A stretch of 5,592 nt of DNA from Candidatus Halarchaeoplasma halalkaliphilum (GTDB lineage: Archaea; Thermoplasmatota; Thermoplasmata; Halarchaeoplasmatales; Halarchaeoplasmataceae), in contig SLLU01000104.1 in assembly GCA_007133925.1 (NCBI GenBank), positions 1-5,592 of the forward strand, read 5' to 3'. Below, one piece after another: positions 1 to 5,589 of this stretch (positions within the stretch are counted from its first letter, which is position 1; each line of letters starts with the position of its first letter). A program made the position numbers and the translations under genes. Under the pieces are notes generated by a model. It was not told the origin of the DNA, did not search any database, and saw nothing but the letters and a program-made list of their open reading frames with translations.

Positions 1-734
1 CCCAGGTTCATTAGATGCTCCGTCATGAGGGTGGATGTTGCACCCACTCCGGGATCTATCTGTACGTAACCCGTTGTATCAGGGGGTACAGAGGAGTGAT
101 GGTCAATGACTATGCTGGGGATGCTATCCTTGGGTAGGGAATTATTGACCCCCGGCTGGGAAAAATCCAGGAACACCAGTGGTCTCCCCAGATCGAGTAT
201 GTTCGGTATGTCTTCCTTTCCCACGTTTTCCATATCAAAACCGGTGATCTCCACGAACAGTTCGTTCTCCGGATAGCCGATTTCCCCCGAATAGTAAGTA
301 TGGCATCTCTTGTTCCCAGCGGAACACAACTCCCGAAAGGCCATGGCCGACGCGATGGCATCCGGGTCAGGATTGTCGTGGAGGAATACGGTCATATGGT
401 CCATGCTGCGGATATGGTTTATGAGATCCTCCGTGAGACGCATACTTTCATACTCCCTAGCTTCTCTGACCATATATGGCGCTATCATGGAGCCGGGTGT
501 GAAGAGAACATCCCCACCGGTTTCCATGTCTCCCTGTTCAATATCTGTATATATCATCACGGGAAAATCTCCCTGGATCACCTTGCCGAGTTCTTGGAAT
601 GTGATGAGAGCGTCGATTTTCTTTATATCTTTTAGTTCTTCCAACTCCCTTATCACCTTCACATCCTTTCCCCATAGCTCAAGGTGCTTTTGGATGCCTT
701 CGACGACCTTGTGAGAACCCAGGATCACATACAT
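1..734 (-). CDS. DHH-family phosphoesterase (NrnA/RecJ-like), 3' end cut by window edge
   Basis: Predicted metal-dependent phosphoesterase of the DHH superfamily, which includes NrnA-type oligoribonucleases/pAp phosphatases and RecJ-like nucleases. The 244 visible residues show motif I HDNPDPDA at 119-126, a motif II aspartate in FLDFSQ (D190), the name-giving IDHH at 210-213, and a DPGVGATST stretch at 227-235 resembling the fourth motif. These acidic residues and histidines normally bind Mn2+. The first ~90 residues start VILGSHKVV and look like a degenerate TrkA-N/Rossmann fold, a fusion known in archaeal DHH proteins; that part is inferred. The C-terminal DHHA1 substrate-binding domain would lie beyond base 1. 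ATG at 734 is chosen because AAAGGTG lies 5 nt upstream; the ATG at 738 is in another frame. The gene follows the DUF835-like gene by 13 nt, so it is probably last or late in the nop10 operon. The exact substrate cannot be decided. Confidence 0.9.
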   Translation of the reverse strand, partial: MYVILGSHKVVEGIQKHLELWGKDVKVIRELEELKDIKKIDALITFQELGKVIQGDFPVMIYTDIEQGDMETGGDVLFTPGSMIAPYMVREAREYESMRLTEDLINHIRSMDHMTVFLHDNPDPDAIASAMAFRELCSAGNKRCHTYYSGEIGYPENELFVEITGFDMENVGKEDIPNILDLGRPLVFLDFSQPGVNNSLPKDSIPSIVIDHHSSVPPDTTGYVQIDPGVGATSTLMTEHLMNL

Positions 735-747
735 TCATACACCTTTC

Positions 748-1476
748 TTATTCCAGCACCTGATCGAAGGAGTTCTTGATCTGCTGTAACTGATACCCTC
801 CGAGAATGTTGGGGGGCAGAGACACGATAACGCATCCTCCGTGTTCGTTGGCCTTTGACTTTACGAAGTCCGTGAACTTCTGAATTTTCTCGAATTCAAC
901 GTAAGGCATCATCCGGTTCATCCCGCTCAGGAACATCAGGGAACCCTTGTTCTCTTTGAAGAACTCACCCACCACGCTTGCCAGTTTGTTGAGATTTCCC
1001 AAGCTGACCGTCTCGTATTCCACAGAGAGGTAAGAGCTTCTGCCGCCCTTTCCCAGGTAACAGTAAACAACGTTTTCATCTTCTCCCCTTGCATCGACTA
1101 TAGCCGATATCCGCTCGTGGGTAACACAGAGACCCTTGCAATCTTCTGATACGTGCTGGAAGAAGATATCCAGGGATATTTCCGGTTTTCTTTCCATGAA
1201 CAGGTACATATTTCCCCACCGCAATTCGGGTGCCTCGGAAGGGGTTCTATCCGAAGATCCCTCTTGTTCCTCCCAATCCATGAAAAAGGGTTCGCCCTCT
1301 ATCTCGTATCTCCTGGTGCGAACATCCTGATAAAGTGTTCCTATCTTACCCTCCATGCGGCTTCTCAACTCCCACCCATCGTAACGGGAAAGCATACTCT
1401 TGGCACCCTTCCATCCTCTCTTCAAACCTTCCTCGTATCCCTTCATGTATGCTTCTATGAGCTTTTCCTTATCCAT
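748..1476 (-). CDS. DUF835-like protein of unknown function
   Basis: A 242-residue soluble protein with no signal peptide or membrane segment. Residues from about 89 to 238 resemble the archaeal DUF835 domain: an opening strand YLFMERKPE, then GLCVTHER, a block ending SLMFLSGMNRMM that corresponds to the usual hydrophobic strand plus D-G (Walker B-like) position, and a last strand GGCVIVSLPPNIL. At the D-G position this protein has S-G, so the acidic residue common in the family seems to be missing. Residues 1-50 are a charged, probably helical region with repeated glycines (YMKGYEEGLKRGWKGAK), and 51-88 are acidic and probably flexible. The family assignment is pattern recognition without a search, and its function is not known; regulatory or signalling roles are often suggested from domain fusions. 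ATG at 1476 is preferred over GTG at 1482 because GGCGG lies 5 nt before the ATG, while the GTG overlaps that ribosome-binding site. It is 18 nt after the PAC2 gene and 13 nt before the DHH gene, in the same operon. Confidence 0.75.
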   Translation of the reverse strand: MDKEKLIEAYMKGYEEGLKRGWKGAKSMLSRYDGWELRSRMEGKIGTLYQDVRTRRYEIEGEPFFMDWEEQEGSSDRTPSEAPELRWGNMYLFMERKPEISLDIFFQHVSEDCKGLCVTHERISAIVDARGEDENVVYCYLGKGGRSSYLSVEYETVSLGNLNKLASVVGEFFKENKGSLMFLSGMNRMMPYVEFEKIQKFTDFVKSKANEHGGCVIVSLPPNILGGYQLQQIKNSFDQVLE

Positions 1477-1494
1477 GGGCACCGCCTGGTTTCA

Positions 1495-2280
1495 TCATCC
1501 TATGTACCTGAGGTGTTCCGATTTGTTCTCCTGACCCATATTGAATCCCAATTCCTGATCCATATCCATCACCTTGGATGTGATCTCCTCGACCTCCTTT
1601 GCCTTATCATCCAAGGCCTCGTATGATATGTCCTCTATGTTCAACATTGATGTCAGTATCTTGAGGACCTCCCTGGAGGATCCGGGGTCCACGAAATAAC
1701 CCGAGGTTTCACCCATGAGGCATATTCCCGGTATGTCGTATAACTTCTCACCCAGGCCCAGGAACAAACCGCTGGCACCAACTATACCTGACGCCGGATG
1801 TTCCTTATCAAACACCACTCCGTGCTCTTTTGCCTCTTCCACAATATCCGGTCGATTGGCGGCTCCGAGAACCCTTGGTTTGGAAACCATGGAACCCTGG
1901 CCGTAACCTCCCAGTGCGAATATTGTCTCCACCTCGAATTCACTGCATATCTGTAGTATCCTATCGGTGATCATATACTGTCCCTGGGGTGTCATCCCCT
2001 GGTAATCTCCCGTGAGTATGATGATATCCTTTTTATCCTTACCCACTTCCGTGGCGTAATACAGCTTGTTACCAACCAGATCCGTCAAACCATCTTCCAT
2101 CACCAATACCTGGGGTGGAAAGTAGATGGAGTATATCTCAGCCAGTAGGTCCGCCTCTAGCTCATCTATGAGGTGCTCGGCTGCCAGTTTACCCACGTTT
2201 CCCACTCCCGGAAGACCCTCTATCATCACGGGTTTCTTCAAATCCACTTCCTGAACGTACTTTACTACTATCTGATCCAT
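1495..2280 (-). CDS. PAC2-family protein (archaeal proteasome assembly chaperone homologue)
   Basis: A full-length 261-residue member of the PAC2 family (COG2047 type). It carries the family's opening signature GLPGVGNVGK at 22-31, then GDYQG at 91-95, GGYGQG at 124-129, GASGLFLGLG at 168-177 and GETSGYFVDP at 190-199, in the usual order. Homologues in eukaryotes (PAC1/PAC2) and archaea (PbaA/PbaB) have been linked to proteasome assembly, but not every archaeal paralogue has been shown to do this, so the role here is inferred. Residues 220-245 form a charged helix, likely a coiled coil, and the protein ends HLRYIG. That tail has Tyr third from the end, so it is not a strict HbYX proteasome-docking motif, which needs Tyr next to last. 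The start ATG is 4 nt after the nop10 stop, with GGAAG lying at the end of nop10, which suggests translational coupling. The nop10-PAC2 gene pair is common in archaea. Confidence 0.9.
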   Translation of the reverse strand: MDQIVVKYVQEVDLKKPVMIEGLPGVGNVGKLAAEHLIDELEADLLAEIYSIYFPPQVLVMEDGLTDLVGNKLYYATEVGKDKKDIIILTGDYQGMTPQGQYMITDRILQICSEFEVETIFALGGYGQGSMVSKPRVLGAANRPDIVEEAKEHGVVFDKEHPASGIVGASGLFLGLGEKLYDIPGICLMGETSGYFVDPGSSREVLKILTSMLNIEDISYEALDDKAKEVEEITSKVMDMDQELGFNMGQENKSEHLRYIG

Positions 2281-2284
2281 GTTG

Positions 2285-2446
2285 TCATCTTCCTTTACAT
2301 ATCTTTTGTTTCCTGCGGTAGCTCCCGTAACGGTCCTCGGGAGAATACCTGGGTGGCTTTGGATTTACTGTCAGTCCTCCGCACTCCGGACAGTCGGTAG
2401 CCAGTGAATACCTGTTGCACAGGGAACATTTTCTTATCTTATTCAT
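2285..2446 (-). CDS. nop10: H/ACA ribonucleoprotein subunit Nop10 (53 aa)
   Basis: A small gene that is easily missed because of its length. The 53-residue product begins MNKIRKCSLCNRYSL and contains four zinc-ribbon cysteines, C7, C10, C19 and C22 (CxxC-x8-CxxC), followed by the hallmark GGLTVNPKPPRYSPEDRYG (23-41) and a basic tail YRRKQKICKGR. Nop10 is a core protein of H/ACA ribonucleoprotein particles; it bridges Cbf5 and L7Ae and supports RNA-guided pseudouridylation of rRNA. Length and motif order match archaeal Nop10 closely. In many archaea nop10 follows the aIF2-alpha gene and precedes the PAC2 gene; here the PAC2 partner is kept, but a transaldolase gene is upstream. The start is ATG at 2446. 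No strong Shine-Dalgarno precedes it, and a promoter about 40 nt upstream implies a very short leader. Confidence 0.96.
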   Translation of the reverse strand: MNKIRKCSLCNRYSLATDCPECGGLTVNPKPPRYSPEDRYGSYRRKQKICKGR

Positions 2447-2480
2447 GCGTCATACCCGGCTGGTTCCGATTGCACGGGGA

Positions 2481-2498
2481 GATATTTAAGCCTTTTCG
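2481..2498 (-). promoter_or_regulatory. BRE/TATA promoter for the nop10 operon
   Basis: Reading the minus strand, CGAAAAGGCTTAAATATC combines a BRE-like CGAAAA with an A/T-rich TATA box TTAAATAT. It overlaps the final codons and stop of the transaldolase gene. Transcription starting about 25 nt downstream of the TATA centre would begin near 2461, about 15 nt before the nop10 ATG. This would let nop10-PAC2-DUF835-DHH be expressed separately from the sugar-phosphate genes. The spacing and BRE support the call; no start site has been measured. Confidence 0.6.
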
Positions 2499-3406
2499 AA
2501 ATCCTTTCCCCATAATATGGCCTTGTACTCGGGTATCACATCGTCGCAGAAAGCTTTCATGCCCTGGGAGGTCTTTATGTGTGTCATCATATTCTCTATC
2601 ACCGGAAATGGTATCGTGGCTATGTCCACCCCCATCTCGGCACACTGTCTTACCTGGCGGTCGGTCCTTATGCTGGCTGCGATGATCTCCGTATCGAACC
2701 CATAGCGGTCATAGATCTGTTTGATGGACCAGAGCATATCCACTCCGGAAAAGAAGCCGTCGTCGTTGGCCCAATCGAACATCCTCATTATGTTGTGATC
2801 CCTATACACGATATCGTCAATTTTTTGCTCATGGATGGCGGTTTCGAGCTTCTTCTCCCACACTCTGACGGCCAGTTCTTCAGGATAGTAGGTGCCCTTG
2901 GGGTAATCAACCCCGCCCTTCAAACCTATCCGGTTCCGTATGTGATCGTCTATCCTGCCCACAAAGGGGCTCACGTAGTCCGCACCGGCCTTGGCCGCCA
3001 TGAGGGCCTGATTTGGTGTCATGATGAGCGTGCTGTTCACCGGTATCCCCTTTTCCGACAGTACTTTGGTTGCCTTTATGCCTGCAAAATCGTCATCCCC
3101 GGGTTCCATGGATGTGTTCACGGGGACCTTTATGACCACGTTGTTGTTGATCCCGTTGAATTTGTCGTACAATACCTCGGCCTCGGTTATCATCCCTTCC
3201 ATGGTTGTGGAAATCACCTCCAGGCTCACTGGGCCATCCACGGTCCGCAGTATATCCTTTATGTACTCTTCCAGACTGACTCCCTCTCCGGCGGATTCCA
3301 CCGCCTTCTTTATCAAAGAGGGGTTTGTGGTAACTCCGTCAAGGATGCCCCATGACTCCGCTTCCTTTATCTCTTCTATTTTTGCCGTATCCACGAATAT
3401 TTTCAT
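2486..3406 (-). CDS. tal: Transaldolase, TalC/FSA type with a ~65-residue insertion
   Basis: Transfers a dihydroxyacetone unit between sugar phosphates (sedoheptulose-7-P + glyceraldehyde-3-P to erythrose-4-P + fructose-6-P) through a Schiff-base lysine. The 306-residue product starts MKIFVDTA with D6, then VTTNPSL with T26 and N28, VVIKVPVN with the Schiff-base K93, NSTLIMT (124-130), VSPFVGRIDD (145-154) and EIIAASIR (240-247), all in TalC/fructose-6-phosphate-aldolase order. That family is usually about 215-220 residues. The extra length is mainly about 65 residues after VGRIDD and before the helix that ends in YDRYGFDTE, plus a tail after the final barrel helix. ATG at 3406 gives the canonical N-terminus and has AGAAGGTG 6 nt upstream; the in-frame GTG at 3415 overlaps that site and is rejected. 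It lies 12 nt after the transketolase C-subunit gene, which supports transaldolase over a stand-alone aldolase, though the latter cannot be excluded. Confidence 0.93.
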   Translation of the reverse strand: MKIFVDTAKIEEIKEAESWGILDGVTTNPSLIKKAVESAGEGVSLEEYIKDILRTVDGPVSLEVISTTMEGMITEAEVLYDKFNGINNNVVIKVPVNTSMEPGDDDFAGIKATKVLSEKGIPVNSTLIMTPNQALMAAKAGADYVSPFVGRIDDHIRNRIGLKGGVDYPKGTYYPEELAVRVWEKKLETAIHEQKIDDIVYRDHNIMRMFDWANDDGFFSGVDMLWSIKQIYDRYGFDTEIIAASIRTDRQVRQCAEMGVDIATIPFPVIENMMTHIKTSQGMKAFCDDVIPEYKAILWGKDFEKA

Positions 3407-3418
3407 CTTACGCACCTT

Positions 3419-4360
3419 CTATTTTCTCTTTATCACATCATGGGCGCTCTCCACGATGTGGTCCGCAGTGAGCCCGTACTTGTCCATGAGTTCCTCGCTT
3501 CCTCCGGATTCACCGAAGGTATTGGCCACGCCCACCCTTTTCATGGGTACGTGGTAATTCTCGGAAAGCACCTGGGATATGCCGCTGCCCATGCCCTGGG
3601 AAACCACGTGTTCCTCGGCGGTGACCACACCTCCGGTCTTCCTGGCCGACTCCACGATGATATCTTCATCCAATGGTTTAATGGTACTCATGTTGATTAC
3701 CCTGGCATCGATACCGTGTTTTTTCTCCAGTATCTTGGCGGCCTTGAGGCATCGGGAAACCATTATACCGGTGCCTATGAGGGTAACATCATCACCATCC
3801 TTGAGCAGGGATGCCTTTCCCATACGGAATTCGTCATCCTCTTTTGTGATTATGGGTATGCTGGAGCGACCCAGGCGCAGATAAACCGGTCCGGTGTAAT
3901 CCGCTATGGCTCTGGTTGCCTTTATGGTCTCGTTATAATCCGCAGGGGCGATCACCTTCATGTTGGGTAGTACCCTCATGAGGGCGATATCCTCCAGCAT
4001 CTGATGTGAAGCACCGTCGCCCCCCACCGTGATCCCCGCATGGGTAGAAACTATCTTGACATTGGCCCTGGGATAGGCTATGCTCTGCCGTATCTGATCG
4101 TACGCTCTTCCCGTGGCGAACACCGCAAAGGTGCTTGCGAAGACGGTCTTACCTGACATGGCCAGTCCCGCGGCGATACCCATCATGTTCTGCTCGGCGA
4201 TACCCGCGTTGAAGAACCGCTCAGGAAACTCACCACCGAACTGTTTTATCTTGCAAGAACCGCAGAGGTCGGCACCGATGGCAACTATGTTGTCCCTTTC
4301 CCTTCCTAACTCCACCAATGTCAGCCCGTATGCGTCTCTCTGCTTTGCCATTTCCCACAT
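3419..4360 (-). CDS. tkt: Transketolase, C-terminal subunit (pyrimidine-binding and C-terminal domains)
   Basis: Second half of a split, thiamine-diphosphate-dependent transketolase, which moves two-carbon ketol units between sugar phosphates. In the 313-residue product, the pyrimidine-binding domain (about 1-165) has GIAEQN at 53-58, where E56 is the conserved glutamate that activates the cofactor, followed by FAVFATGRAYDQIR and the loop GGDGASHQ at 113-120. The C-terminal domain (about 186-313) includes VTLIGTG, NMSTIKPLD and VTAEEHVVSQGMGS. The length is normal for archaeal separate C-subunits. ATG at 4360 is preferred because GGGAGGTG sits 7 nt upstream; an in-frame TTG at 4366 overlaps the upstream stop and leaves no room for that site. 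Only 2 nt separate it from the N-subunit stop, which fits coupled synthesis of two subunits of one enzyme. A 1-deoxyxylulose-5-phosphate synthase is unlikely, given the split arrangement and the transaldolase next door. Confidence 0.95.
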   Translation of the reverse strand: MWEMAKQRDAYGLTLVELGRERDNIVAIGADLCGSCKIKQFGGEFPERFFNAGIAEQNMMGIAAGLAMSGKTVFASTFAVFATGRAYDQIRQSIAYPRANVKIVSTHAGITVGGDGASHQMLEDIALMRVLPNMKVIAPADYNETIKATRAIADYTGPVYLRLGRSSIPIITKEDDEFRMGKASLLKDGDDVTLIGTGIMVSRCLKAAKILEKKHGIDARVINMSTIKPLDEDIIVESARKTGGVVTAEEHVVSQGMGSGISQVLSENYHVPMKRVGVANTFGESGGSEELMDKYGLTADHIVESAHDVIKRK

Positions 4361-4362
4361 GT

Positions 4363-5196
4363 TCAAGCACCTCCCAGCTCTTTCAGGGCGATCTCAAGCT
4401 GCTCGTCATCGGCGGCCTTTCCGTGGAATGCCAAAGAGCCTTCCATAAAGGTCACACCCTTGCCTTTGATGGTGTGAGCTATGATCACAGAGGGTTTCCC
4501 GTCTATATCCTTGGCCCGACCTACTGCTTCCGCTATTTCACCAATATCGTGACCGTTTATCTCCTGGGTATGCCATCCGAAGGCCCTCCATTTGGAAACG
4601 ATTGGCTCTATGGACAGCACGTCTTCGGTGGAACCGTCGATCTGGAGCTGGTTTCTGTCGAGGAACACTATCATATTATCCAGTTTATGATGGCTGGCGA
4701 ACATCGCCGCTTCCCATATCTGTCCGGACTGTACCTCACCGTCTCCCAGGATGGCATATATCATGTGAAGCTCCCTATCTATCTTGGCCGCCAGCGCCAT
4801 GCCGCATGCTATGGACAGCCCCTGACCAAGCGAGCCCGTGGATGCGTCGATGCCGGGTACCTTGAGCATGTCCGGGTGCCCCTGAAGTCTCGATCCCAGC
4901 TTTCTTAGTGTCATCATCTCTTCCACGGGAAAGTACCCCGACTCCGCCAGAACTCCATAGAGTGCCGGAGCCCCGTGCCCTTTGCTGAGTACGAAACGGT
5001 CCCGGTCTTTCCATCCAGGCTCATCCGGCCTGTGTTTCATGATCTCAAAATACAATGTCGTGATTATATCCGTCGCGGAAAGCGAACCTCCAGGGTGTCC
5101 TGACCCTGCTGCGTGGGTACTTTTAACCACGTGGATCCTGACCTTCCTTGCGATCTCCTCCAATTCTTTGATCCTTGTTTTATCGAGTTTTGCCAT
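4363..5196 (-). CDS. tkt: Transketolase, N-terminal subunit (thiamine diphosphate-binding domain)
   Basis: First half of the split transketolase; it binds the diphosphate end of thiamine diphosphate and Mg2+. The 277-residue product shows GSGHPGGSLS at 31-40, LSKGHGAPALY at 70-80, STGSLGQGLS at 119-128, and the thiamine-diphosphate motif starting GDGE at 151-154 and closing at N182 in LDRNQLQ. HTIKGKGV at 241-248 is also typical. Histidines 34 and 74 lie in conserved active-site segments. The length matches archaeal and some bacterial two-gene transketolases, in which this domain is a separate protein. ATG at 5196 is supported by AGGAG about 9-10 nt upstream. It is the first gene of the sugar-phosphate operon, with a BRE/TATA-like promoter about 50 nt upstream of the ATG. 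With the C-subunit and transaldolase it supplies the core of a non-oxidative pentose phosphate pathway. Confidence 0.95.
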   Translation of the reverse strand: MAKLDKTRIKELEEIARKVRIHVVKSTHAAGSGHPGGSLSATDIITTLYFEIMKHRPDEPGWKDRDRFVLSKGHGAPALYGVLAESGYFPVEEMMTLRKLGSRLQGHPDMLKVPGIDASTGSLGQGLSIACGMALAAKIDRELHMIYAILGDGEVQSGQIWEAAMFASHHKLDNMIVFLDRNQLQIDGSTEDVLSIEPIVSKWRAFGWHTQEINGHDIGEIAEAVGRAKDIDGKPSVIIAHTIKGKGVTFMEGSLAFHGKAADDEQLEIALKELGGA

Positions 5197-5230
5197 CTAC
5201 TAAATCTCCTGATACCTTGGGATGATTGCC

Positions 5231-5247
5231 TAAAGGCCTATCCTTTA
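5231..5247. repeat. Inverted repeat overlapping the transketolase promoter
   Basis: TAAAGG at 5231-5236 and CCTTTA at 5242-5247 are perfect 6-bp inverted arms separated by 5 bp. The dyad overlaps the downstream edge of the proposed TATA box, a common place for an archaeal repressor site. It could also be chance in A/T-rich DNA. Confidence 0.35.
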
Positions 5248-5259
5248 TTATCTTTTTCG
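5243..5259 (-). promoter_or_regulatory. Probable BRE/TATA promoter of the transketolase operon
   Basis: On the minus strand the sequence CGAAAAAGATAATAAAG has a BRE-like CGAAAA followed by an A/T-rich box, GATAATAA. The same CGAAAA begins the candidate nop10 promoter, which makes both calls stronger. A start about 25 nt downstream would fall near 5223 and leave a leader of roughly 27 nt containing the AGGAG ribosome-binding site. The TATA box is not a perfect TTTATATA, and another A/T-rich stretch (GCATATTTTCC, minus strand, around 5283-5293) could be an alternative. Confidence 0.45.
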
Positions 5260-5310
5260 ATTGGGGCTCAGGTAAATTTCGTGGAAAATATGCACACGGG
5301 AAAAGATAAG

Positions 5311-5382
5311 GGACCTTTTCACCTTCTGAACTGATGTTTTGAGACTTTCAAAGAGACGGTCCTTTCACCTCTCTGCATGATG
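5311..5382. repeat. Imperfect direct repeat, two copies of about 25 bp
   Basis: Copy A at 5311-5336 begins GGACCTTTTCACCTTCTG and ends TGATG; copy B at 5358-5382 begins GGTCCTTTCACCTCTCTG and also ends TGATG. They match over most positions with small gaps and lie about 47 bp apart. On the minus strand each contains GGTGAAA(A)GG. No protein or RNA family is recognised. A tandem regulator site or the remains of a small duplication are both possible. Confidence 0.45.
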
Positions 5383-5413
5383 TAGGGAGAACTTATCGAG
5401 AAAAAGGGCATAT

Positions 5414-5430
5414 ATCAAACGCTGATTGCG
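5414..5430 (+). repeat. TCAAACG element, copy 1
   Basis: This is the 17-bp core ATCAAACGCTGATTGCG, identical in copies 3 and 5. It is preceded by GCATAT, which is also found before copy 2, so copies 1 and 2 share 14 bp (5408-5421 and 5433-5446). CAAAC and GATTG form an imperfect dyad around the centre GCT, with four of five pairs matching. Confidence 0.75.
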
Positions 5431-5438
5431 GAGCATAT

Positions 5439-5454
5439 ATCAAACGGTGTTTGC
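5439..5454 (+). repeat. TCAAACG element, copy 2 (divergent, perfect dyad)
   Basis: ATCAAACGGTGTTTGC is related to the core of the other copies but differs in the right half. Here CAAAC-GGT-GTTTG is a perfect 5-bp inverted repeat, which suggests that the element is a dyad bound by a dimeric protein. Its start lies 25 bp from that of copy 1 and 31 bp from that of copy 3. Confidence 0.65.
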
Positions 5455-5469
5455 ACTAAAAGTGGGAAA

Positions 5470-5493
5470 ATCAAACGCTGATTGCGTGTGAAC
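5470..5493 (+). repeat. TCAAACG element, copy 3 (24-bp form)
   Basis: The 17-bp core continues into TGTGAAC, giving 24 bp identical to copy 5, which lies 96 bp further on. This is the left part of the possible hairpin at 5471-5502. Confidence 0.8.
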
Positions 5494-5502
5494 GCCGTTT
5501 GA
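5471..5502 (+). other. Possible bulged hairpin with a GUGA tetraloop
   Basis: Arms TCAAACG (5471-5477) and CGTTTGA (5496-5502) pair perfectly over 7 bp. Inside them GCGT (5484-5487) and ACGC (5492-5495) pair over 4 bp and close a GTGA loop, which is a GNRA tetraloop if transcribed from the plus strand. CTGATT (5478-5483) would be a 6-nt one-sided bulge. Whether it is transcribed is unknown; the right arm is absent after copy 5, so the fold is not shared by all repeat copies. Confidence 0.35.
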
Positions 5503-5503
5503 C
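5490..5503 (-). repeat. TCAAACG element, copy 4 (inverted)
   Basis: Read on the minus strand this is GTCAAACGGCGTTC, which matches the left half of the other copies (TCAAACG) in the opposite direction. It overlaps the end of the 24-bp copy 3 and makes a TCAAACG/CGTTTGA inverted pair with it. Confidence 0.55.
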
Positions 5504-5533
5504 AGGGTGGTGGTGCAGAGCGGGAGGTGAGCG

Positions 5534-5559
5534 GGGACGTCTTGGAGACGCTGGGTCCC
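5534..5559. other. Possible hairpin in a G-rich patch
   Basis: GGGAC (5534-5538) pairs with GTCCC (5555-5559), and inside it GTCT (5539-5542) pairs with AGAC (5546-5549) around a TGG loop, with GCTGG as a 5-nt bulge. The surrounding 62 bp (5504-5565) contain 35 G and 10 C, far richer than the adjacent A/T-rich DNA. No known RNA family is recognised. Confidence 0.35.
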
Positions 5560-5565
5560 GGGGGG

Positions 5566-5589
5566 ATCAAACGCTGATTGCGTGTGAAC
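5566..5589 (+). repeat. TCAAACG element, copy 5 (24-bp form)
   Basis: Identical to copy 3 over 24 bp (17-bp core plus TGTGAAC) and then diverges (TAC). It ends 3 bp before the window edge, so more copies may follow outside. Confidence 0.8.

Noticed and set aside
2439..2645. 68-residue open frame on the minus strand overlapping transaldolase and nop10
   Set aside because: It overlaps two genes with clear family motifs in other frames and its product has no recognisable features.
2579..3355. Long open frame on the plus strand opposite the transaldolase gene (also similar ones opposite the transketolase genes)
   Set aside because: These are antisense shadows of well-recognised genes; their translations show no family motifs and they have no convincing start signals.
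5322..5378. Short leader peptide on the minus strand starting at the ATG at 5378
   Set aside because: It has only about 19 codons, no clear ribosome-binding site, and overlaps the direct repeat; nothing in its composition suggests a coding or attenuation role.
5478..5493. Box C/D-type RNA motif (CTGA followed 5 nt later by TGTGAAC)
   Set aside because: CTGA matches box D, but TGTGAAC is a poor box C and no terminal C/D pair was found; the same CTGA recurs simply because the repeat recurs.
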